NCBI RefSeq assembly: GCF_003002065.1
Contig: NZ_PVZG01000017.1
Coordinates: forward strand, 62,001 to 126,000
Length of the DNA: 64,000 bases
Origin: Pseudosporangium ferrugineum
GTDB taxonomy: Bacteria > Actinomycetota > Actinomycetes > Mycobacteriales > Micromonosporaceae
Reading direction: 5' to 3'
Each line of letters opens with the position of its first letter. The first letter of the stretch is position 1. Under the pieces are notes generated by a model that had not been told where the DNA came from, ran no database searches, and worked only from the letters and a program-made list of their open reading frames with translations. Of this stretch, positions 58,631 through 64,000 are shown in pieces. Made by a program: the position numbers and the translations under genes.

Positions 58631-59491
58631 ATGACGCCCGAAGAGGTCGGTGAGCGGATGGTCGCGCTGCTGACGGCCGACGCGACCGTGAACCCCGCCG
58701 ACCTCACCGCCACGGTGTCCGGCGGCGGCGAGGGCCATGCGCGCGCGGTCATCGACGTGCCCGCCGCCCTCTGGTGGACGGCGCTCGGCGCGGCCCGCGA
58801 CCCGGGCGTGCTGGGCTGCGACTTCTTCGACTGGCTGTCTGCGGTCGACGAGCTCGCCGACGGCTTCACCGTGGTGGCGCACCTGTGGTCCACCCGCCGC
58901 CGGCACGGCCTGCTGATCCGGGCCCGCGTGCCGCGCGACAACGCGGTCGTGGAGTCGGTCGTCGACCTCTTCCCCGGCGCGGCCTGGCACGAGCGCGAGA
59001 CGCACGAGATGTTCGGCATCGGCTTCGACCGCCACCCCGGCCTCGAGCCGCTGCTGCTGCCGCCGGGCTTCGAGGGCCACCCGCTGCGTAAGGAGTTCGT
59101 GCTGGCCTCGCGGGTCGCGAAGGCCTGGCCCGGCGCCAAGGAGCCGGGGGAGTCCGAGGCCGGCACGGCCAAGCGAGCCCCGATGCGGCCGCCGGGCGTC
59201 CCGGACCCGAACGAGTGGGGCCCGCTGAAGGGCAAGGTCCCCCCACCGGAAACCCCCGCCCGCCCGGCCCGCGCAGCCCGCCCGGCACCCGGCGACCGCC
59301 CGGCCCGCCCCGCACCCGGCGACCGCCCGGCCCGCCCGACACCCGGCGACCGCCCGGCACCGGGTGACCGCCCAGCCCGTCCGGCACCGAGTGACCGCCC
59401 GGCCCGAGCCGTCGAGCGGCCCGCCACGCCGGCCGACCCCGCCGCCGAGAGCCCCGCCGCCGAGACGCCCGCCGCCGAGGGGGAGAGCTGA
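58631..59491 (+). CDS. nuoC: NADH-quinone oxidoreductase subunit C (NuoC-like) with repeat tail
   Basis: A 286-residue Q-module subunit. The conserved part (about 1-200) ends with the NuoC signature WHERETHEMFGIGFDRHPGL and PLRKEF. A Pro/Arg/Ala tail of about 84 residues (from 203) follows, built from RPARPAPGD repeats, and is absent from typical NuoC proteins. NuoC normally sits with NuoD, but no nuoD lies next to it; nuoH begins at the stop codon (TGATG). Whether the complex borrows NuoD from another locus cannot be seen here. Confidence 0.9.
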   Translation: MTPEEVGERMVALLTADATVNPADLTATVSGGGEGHARAVIDVPAALWWTALGAARDPGVLGCDFFDWLSAVDELADGFTVVAHLWSTRRRHGLLIRARVPRDNAVVESVVDLFPGAAWHERETHEMFGIGFDRHPGLEPLLLPPGFEGHPLRKEFVLASRVAKAWPGAKEPGESEAGTAKRAPMRPPGVPDPNEWGPLKGKVPPPETPARPARAARPAPGDRPARPAPGDRPARPTPGDRPAPGDRPARPAPSDRPARAVERPATPADPAAESPAAETPAAEGES

Positions 59492-60450
59492 TGCCGCTCT
59501 GGCTCGACCTGCTCGTCCGGGTCGTCGCGGTCGTTGCCGCCTTCCTCGTCCTGCCGCTGCTCGTCGGCCAGGCCGAGCACAAGGTCATGGCGCACATGCA
59601 GGGCCGGCTCGGACCCATGTATGCCGGCGCCTTCCACGGCTGGGCGCAACTCGTCGCCGACGGCGTGAAGTTCGTGCAGAAGGAGGACATCACCCCGCGG
59701 GACGCCGACCGCCGGGTGTTCCAGCTGGCGCCGGTCGTGGCGCTCTTCCCGTACCTGATCGTGCTCCTGGCGATCCCGCTCGGACCCGGCGGCCTGGTCG
59801 CCCAGCCGCTCGACGTCGGCCTGTTCTTCGTCCTCGCCGTGCTCGGCATCGGCGTCGTCGCCGTGCTGATGTCGGCCTGGGCGTCCGCGAACAAGTACAG
59901 CCTGCTCGGCGGCCTGCGCGGCGCCGCCCAGCTGCTCGGCTACGAGCTCCCGCTGGTCCTCGCCGCGGCGAGCGTCGCCATGGCCGCGGGCACGCTGAGC
60001 CTGCCCGGCATCGTCGAGGCCTGGTCGCCGTGGTGGCTGCTCTGGCAGGCGCCGGCCGCGCTGGTGTTCTTCGTCTCCGGCCTGGCCGAGATCCGCCGCC
60101 CGCCCTTCGACATGCCGATCGCCGACTCCGAGCTGGTCTTCGGCTACATGACCGAGTACACCGGCCTCCGCTTCGCCTTCTTCCTCCTGGCCGAGTACGT
60201 CGGCATCATCGTCATCGCCGCCCTGACCACGGTCCTCTTCCTCGGCGGCTGGCACGGCCCGGCCGCCGAGCACCTCGGCTGGCTCTGGACCCTGCTCAAG
60301 GTCTTCGCGGTGTCTTTCGTGATCATCTGGCTCCGCGTGAGCTACCCCCGCCTGCGCGAGGACCAGCTCCAGCGCCTCTGCTGGCTCGTCCTCGTCCCGG
60401 TGGCCCTGGCCCAGCTCGTCCTCACCGCGGCCGTGAAGGTCGCCCTCTAG
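59491..60450 (+). CDS. nuoH: NADH-quinone oxidoreductase subunit H
   Basis: A 319-residue membrane subunit with eight or so helices that forms the quinone-chamber entry and joins the peripheral and membrane arms. Signatures are the N-terminal AEHKVMAHMQGRLGP and the loop EIRRPPFDMPIADSELVFGYMTEYTGLRF. In that loop the usual PEAESEL reads PIADSEL, so one conserved Glu is replaced. It is coupled to nuoC by TGATG. A 63-bp gap with no clear signal precedes nuoI. Confidence 0.95.
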   Translation: MPLWLDLLVRVVAVVAAFLVLPLLVGQAEHKVMAHMQGRLGPMYAGAFHGWAQLVADGVKFVQKEDITPRDADRRVFQLAPVVALFPYLIVLLAIPLGPGGLVAQPLDVGLFFVLAVLGIGVVAVLMSAWASANKYSLLGGLRGAAQLLGYELPLVLAAASVAMAAGTLSLPGIVEAWSPWWLLWQAPAALVFFVSGLAEIRRPPFDMPIADSELVFGYMTEYTGLRFAFFLLAEYVGIIVIAALTTVLFLGGWHGPAAEHLGWLWTLLKVFAVSFVIIWLRVSYPRLREDQLQRLCWLVLVPVALAQLVLTAAVKVAL

Positions 60451-60513
60451 CATCGGAACATCTGGTGGGGGTGTGCTCGCCTCCGCTGCGCCGACCGGGC
60501 AGGATATGCGGTT

Positions 60514-61101
60514 ATGAGTGAGCACGGGGAGCGGTCTGCGCCCGGCAAGGGCCTGGTCAACGGGCTCGCCGTCACGCTCAAGACCATGACCAGGCGGTCG
60601 ACCACCCAGCAGTATCCCGACGTGCAGCCCGAGCTGCCGCCCAGGTCGCGCGGTGTCATCGCGTTGCTGGAGGAGAACTGCACCGTCTGCATGCTCTGTG
60701 CGCGCGAGTGCCCCGACTGGTGCATCTACATCGACTCGCACAAGGAAGAGGTCGTCGTGCCGGGGGCGGCCCGGGCCCGGCAGCGCAACGTGCTCGACCG
60801 GTTCGACATCGACTTCTCGCTCTGCATGTACTGCGGGATCTGCATCGAGGTGTGCCCGTTCGACGCCCTGCACTGGAGTCCCGAGTTCGAGTATTCCGAG
60901 CTCGACGTGCTGGATCTGCTGCACGACAAGGACCGCCTCGGTGCGTGGATGCCGACCGTGCCGCCGCCGCCCGCCCACGACGTGCTCGGCGAGCCGTCGA
61001 AGGAGGAGGCCACGGCGGCCCGCAAGGCCGCCGGCCCCGGCGCACCCACCGCGGCGAGAACCGCGCGGGCCCGGCCCGAGACCCCGGAGCCCGGCAAGTG
61101 A
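60514..61101 (+). CDS. nuoI: NADH-quinone oxidoreductase subunit I (8Fe ferredoxin)
   Basis: A 195-residue subunit that carries two [4Fe-4S] clusters (N6a, N6b) and passes electrons towards NuoB. Both cluster motifs are complete: [13 protein letters not shown] (about 56-68) and [13 protein letters not shown] (about 107-119). The C-terminal 40 residues are an Ala/Pro-rich tail. It lacks an obvious ribosome-binding site. Its stop overlaps the nuoJ GTG (GTGA). Confidence 0.94.
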   Translation: MSEHGERSAPGKGLVNGLAVTLKTMTRRSTTQQYPDVQPELPPRSRGVIALLEENCTVCMLCARECPDWCIYIDSHKEEVVVPGAARARQRNVLDRFDIDFSLCMYCGICIEVCPFDALHWSPEFEYSELDVLDLLHDKDRLGAWMPTVPPPPAHDVLGEPSKEEATAARKAAGPGAPTAARTARARPETPEPGK

Positions 61102-61613
61102 CCGTCGCCGACGCGTTGCTGCTGGCGCTCGGGGCCGTGGCGGTGGGCTCGGGCGCGCTCGTGGTCACCAGCACCCACCTCGTCCGGGCCGGCCTCTACC
61201 TGGTCGTCAGCCTCGGCGCGATGGCCGGCCTCTACCTGGTCCTGGGTGCCGAGCTGGTCGCCTGGGTGCAGGTCCTGGTCTACGTCGGCGCGGTGGTCGT
61301 GCTGCTGCTCTTCGCGGTCATGCTGACCCGGGCGCCGATCGGGCCGTCCGCCGACCTGGACCGGCCGGCGTGGCCCGCGCTCGTGGTCGGCGGCGGCGTC
61401 GGGCTGGGGCTGGCCGCCCTGTTCATCGACGCCTTCCGGTGGACGATCGTGGCGCTGCCCGTGCCGGGGACGACCGAGCGGATGGGCGCCGAGATCTTCG
61501 GCACCTGGGTGCTGCCGTTCGAGGTCCTGTCGATCCTGCTGCTCTCCGCCCTGGTCGGGGCGATCGTGCTGTCGCGGCCGGACATCGGGGCGCCGAAGGA
61601 GGGCGGGGCCTGA
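61098..61613 (+). CDS. nuoJ: NADH-quinone oxidoreductase subunit J
   Basis: A 171-residue membrane subunit with five hydrophobic helices. The third helix region [25 protein letters not shown] contains the conserved pi-bulge area that switches during proton pumping. GTG start by overlap with nuoI; the stop overlaps the nuoK ATG (TGATG). Length and topology are normal for NuoJ. Confidence 0.93.
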   Translation: MTVADALLLALGAVAVGSGALVVTSTHLVRAGLYLVVSLGAMAGLYLVLGAELVAWVQVLVYVGAVVVLLLFAVMLTRAPIGPSADLDRPAWPALVVGGGVGLGLAALFIDAFRWTIVALPVPGTTERMGAEIFGTWVLPFEVLSILLLSALVGAIVLSRPDIGAPKEGGA

Positions 61614-61933
61614 TGCACGCGGTCATTCCGTACGCGACCGCCGCGCTGCTCTTCGGCCTGGGCGTCTACGGCGTCCTGCGCCGGCGCAACGCCATCCTCG
61701 TGCTGATGGCGGTCGAGTTGATGCTCAACGCCGTCAACCTGGTGCTGGTGACCGCCGACGTCACGGTGACCGCCGCGCTGGGCCACCGCGGCGGGGTCTT
61801 CGCGCTGTTCGTCATCGTGCTGGCCGCGGCCGAGGTCGGCGTGGGTCTGGCGATCGTGCTGCAGTTCTACCGGATGCGCGCCGCCGTGCAGGTGGACGAG
61901 GTCGCGCTGCACCACGAGCCGGAGGCACGATGA
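61613..61933 (+). CDS. nuoK: NADH-quinone oxidoreductase subunit K
   Basis: A 106-residue membrane subunit with three helices. The conserved intramembrane Glu residues are in LMAVELMLNAVNL and AAAEVGVGLAIVL, both needed for proton transfer along the membrane arm. It is coupled to nuoJ (TGATG) and to nuoL (ATGA). Confidence 0.94.
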   Translation: MHAVIPYATAALLFGLGVYGVLRRRNAILVLMAVELMLNAVNLVLVTADVTVTAALGHRGGVFALFVIVLAAAEVGVGLAIVLQFYRMRAAVQVDEVALHHEPEAR

Positions 61934-63831
61934 CCGCCGAGGTGCTGATGCCGCTGCTCGCCGGCGTACCGTTGCTGCTCGGTCTGGCCGGTCTGCTGCT
62001 GCCGCCCGGCGACGGCGGCCGGGACGGACGGCGCCGGGCCGCCACCGTGGGCGTCGCCGGGGCCGCGCTGGCGCTGCTGATCACCGTCGTGCTGCTGGTC
62101 GTGGTGGCCGAGCCGGTCGGGGTGACGCACCGCTGGGCGACCTTCGGCGACCTGCCGGTGACCCTCGGCTTCTCGCTCGGGAAGGCCGAGCTCTACGTCG
62201 CGCTGGCGGTCACCGTCGTCGCGCTGTTCGTGCAGATCTACTCGGTCACCTACCTGCACGACGATCCCCGGTACGCGCCCTACGCCGCCCAGGTCAGCCT
62301 CTTCACCGGCGCGATGCTGCTGGTCGTCTCCGCGGACGACCTGATCCTGCTGCTGGTCGGCTGGGAGGTCATGGGCGCCTGCTCGTACCTGCTCATCGGG
62401 CACGACCGGCGGCTGCCCGAGGCGCCCGCGGCCGCGGTGAAGGCGTTCGTCGTGACCCGGGTCGGCGACGTCGGCTTCCTGCTCGGCATCGCGTGGCTCG
62501 GCGTCTCCGCGGGCAGCTTCCGCATCTCCGACGTCCTCGCGGATTCCGGGGTGCCCACGGTCGCGCTGCTGCTGGTGCTGGCCGGGGTGGCGGGCAAGAG
62601 CGCCCAGTTCCCGCTGCACACCTGGCTGCCCGACGCGATGGCCGGCCCCACGCCGATCTCCGCGCTGATCCACGCCGCCACCATGGTCGCGGCCGGCGTC
62701 TACGTCGTCTTCCGGCTGTTCCCGCTCTTCGCGCAGTCGCCCGCGGCCCTGGCCGTGCTCGGCGTCATGGCCTCGATCACGCTGCTGCTCGGCGCGCTCG
62801 CCGCGACCGCCCAGGACGACCTCAAGCGGGTCCTCGCCTGGTCGACGGTGTCCCAGATCGGCTACATGACCGGCGCGCTGGCCGTCGGTGCGCCCGCCGC
62901 CGCGCTGTTCCACCTGCTCACCCACGCCGCCTTCAAGGCGCTGCTGTTCCTCGCCGCGGGCGCGGTGATTCACGCGGTCGGCACCAACCTCATGTCGCGG
63001 ATGGGCGGGCTGCGGACGTCTATGCCGGTGACGTTCTGGTCGTTCGTGGTGGGCCTCGGGGCGCTCGCGGGCGTACCGCCGCTGGCCGGGTTCTGGTCCA
63101 AGGAGAACGTGCTGGTCGCGGCCGCGCACGCGACCGAGGGGGAGGGCCCGGCGCCGGTCTGGGTCGGCTGGGTCGTCTGGCTCGCCGCGCTGACCGGCGT
63201 CGCGATCACCGCCTGGTACGCCACCCGCCTGCTGCTCCGGACGTTCTTCGGCCACCCCCGGTCCCGCGACGACCGGTGGTCGCTCGGCTTCGACGACGCG
63301 TTCTACGAGGAGTCGGCTGATCCGGTCCCGCACGATCCGCCGGGCCTGATGCGCTGGCCGGTGGTGCTGCTGGGAATTCCCGCCGTGCTGCTCGGCCTGG
63401 CCGCATTCCTGCCCGGCTTCCGGTCCGCGCTGGAGCTCGACCAGCCGCACCTCGAGGTGTCGATCCTGCTGCCGATGGCGTTGCTGGTCCTCGGCGCGAG
63501 CAGCGCGTGGTGGCTGTGGCAGGCGGCGCCGGGCGTGGACCCGGCGAAGGCCCTCGGCCGGTTGCGGCCCTGGTTCGCCGCCGGCTTCCGCCTCGACGAC
63601 CTGCAGAACCGCTTGATCGTACGGCCGGTGCGCGCCCTCGCTCAGGGCGTACGCCTCACCGACGAGCGGGTGGTCGACGCGGCGGTGGAGGGCACCGGCA
63701 CCTCGGCCACGCGCCTGGGCACGGTGCTCGAGGCCGCGCACCGGGCCGCCCTGCCGCGCGCCGCCGTCGCGGTCTTCACCGGCGCGCTGCTCCTCGGCGT
63801 CGTCGCCGCGATCTACGGAGCCGCATCATGA
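61930..63831 (+). CDS. nuoL: NADH-quinone oxidoreductase subunit L
   Basis: A 633-residue antiporter-like proton-pumping subunit. Typical sequences are VGWEVMGACSYLLIG (conserved Glu of helix 5), AGKSAQFPLHTWLPDAMAGPTPISALIHAATMVAAGVY (Lys, His) and FHLLTHAAFKALLFLAAG. A C-terminal amphipathic segment (about 520-600) could form the lateral helix. The start overlaps nuoK and the stop overlaps nuoM (ATGA). Confidence 0.95.
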   Translation: MTAEVLMPLLAGVPLLLGLAGLLLPPGDGGRDGRRRAATVGVAGAALALLITVVLLVVVAEPVGVTHRWATFGDLPVTLGFSLGKAELYVALAVTVVALFVQIYSVTYLHDDPRYAPYAAQVSLFTGAMLLVVSADDLILLLVGWEVMGACSYLLIGHDRRLPEAPAAAVKAFVVTRVGDVGFLLGIAWLGVSAGSFRISDVLADSGVPTVALLLVLAGVAGKSAQFPLHTWLPDAMAGPTPISALIHAATMVAAGVYVVFRLFPLFAQSPAALAVLGVMASITLLLGALAATAQDDLKRVLAWSTVSQIGYMTGALAVGAPAAALFHLLTHAAFKALLFLAAGAVIHAVGTNLMSRMGGLRTSMPVTFWSFVVGLGALAGVPPLAGFWSKENVLVAAAHATEGEGPAPVWVGWVVWLAALTGVAITAWYATRLLLRTFFGHPRSRDDRWSLGFDDAFYEESADPVPHDPPGLMRWPVVLLGIPAVLLGLAAFLPGFRSALELDQPHLEVSILLPMALLVLGASSAWWLWQAAPGVDPAKALGRLRPWFAAGFRLDDLQNRLIVRPVRALAQGVRLTDERVVDAAVEGTGTSATRLGTVLEAAHRAALPRAAVAVFTGALLLGVVAAIYGAAS

Positions 63832-64000
63832 TCGCCCCCACCGACGTCTCCTCGGCCCTGCAGATCCTGCTGCTGGCGACCCTGGCATTGCCGGTCGTCG
63901 GGGCGCTGGTGGTGGCCCTGATGCCGGCTCGCCTCGACCGCGGGGCGCGGATCGTCGCGACGGCGTTCGCGGCGGTCACGTTCGTGGTGGCAGCGCTGCT
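63828..64000 (+). CDS. nuoM: NADH-quinone oxidoreductase subunit M, 5' part
   Basis: The first 57 codons of the next antiporter-like subunit; the gene runs off the right edge. The visible part is an N-terminal hydrophobic helix (LLLATLALPVVGALVVAL) and the start of a second. The call rests mainly on position after nuoL with an ATGA overlap, the invariant order L-M-N in nuo operons. Confidence 0.8.
   Translation, partial: MIAPTDVSSALQILLLATLALPVVGALVVALMPARLDRGARIVATAFAAVTFVVAAL

Overview
The window is high-GC DNA from an actinomycete. GTG starts, overlapping ATGA/GTGA/TGATG gene junctions, an MoeZ/DUF3152/TetR/DUF3107/DEAD-helicase neighbourhood, an IdeR/DtxR-type iron box and a partial nuo cluster all fit the Actinomycetia. 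Gene content and order suggest Micromonosporaceae (Actinoplanes-like), but that is inference from memory, not a search result. No rRNA, tRNA, prophage, IS transposase or CRISPR array was seen.

Layout. 1-3.2 kb: a GT2/GT39 lipid-linked sugar transferase pair with a short inverted-repeat element between them. 3.2-4.6 kb: DAHP synthase behind what looks like a leader-peptide attenuator rich in Trp, Tyr and Phe codons. 5-7.3 kb: an OmpR-type two-component pair. 7.4-13.2 kb: a sortase-type RCC1-repeat surface protein, a membrane-anchored glycosidase-like protein, small TPR and Smr proteins, and a DUF234-type ATPase behind a composite palindrome. 13.3-16.1 kb: a membrane M28 peptidase and a zinc-ribbon protein. 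16.3-21 kb: a tightly overlapping signalling operon (receiver-PP2C phosphatase, CHASE3 histidine kinase, Rcp1-like receiver, inositol-phosphatase family enzyme, SDR). 21-29.4 kb: a cell-wall hydrolase, a membrane spermidine-synthase-like protein, a Ser/Thr kinase with a CBM2-like ectodomain, a Trk/Ktr potassium pair, an SDR and a small conserved protein. 29.5-37.3 kb: RecQ, NlpC/P60, a csoR-copZ-HxHP copper operon, a methyltransferase, and an iron-regulated heme oxygenase-DUF2470 pair.

37.3-46.7 kb: conserved actinobacterial housekeeping block (DEAD-box helicase, DUF3107, TetR, disordered protein, alpha/beta hydrolase, two DUF3152 proteins, MoeZ), followed by a second copy of the inverted-repeat element. 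46.7-56.6 kb: Ddn-like oxidoreductase, proBA, alkyltransferase-like protein, methyltransferase, a TetR/epimerase divergent pair with twin operators, gamma-glutamyltransferase, GPH-type transporter and a PLP decarboxylase-like enzyme. 56.7 kb to the right edge: nuoB, DUF2252, nuoC, H, I, J, K, L and the start of nuoM, with no nuoA, D, E, F or G in the visible part.

Three themes cross the window. About ten genes have a TAnnnT hexamer 6-8 nt before the start codon, which predicts leaderless mRNAs. GC-rich mini- and microsatellites occur both between genes and inside conserved enzymes (heme oxygenase, an SDR, NuoC). Compact regulatory sites (attenuator, CsoR-like box, iron box, twin TetR operators, 34-bp palindrome) can be read directly from the sequence.
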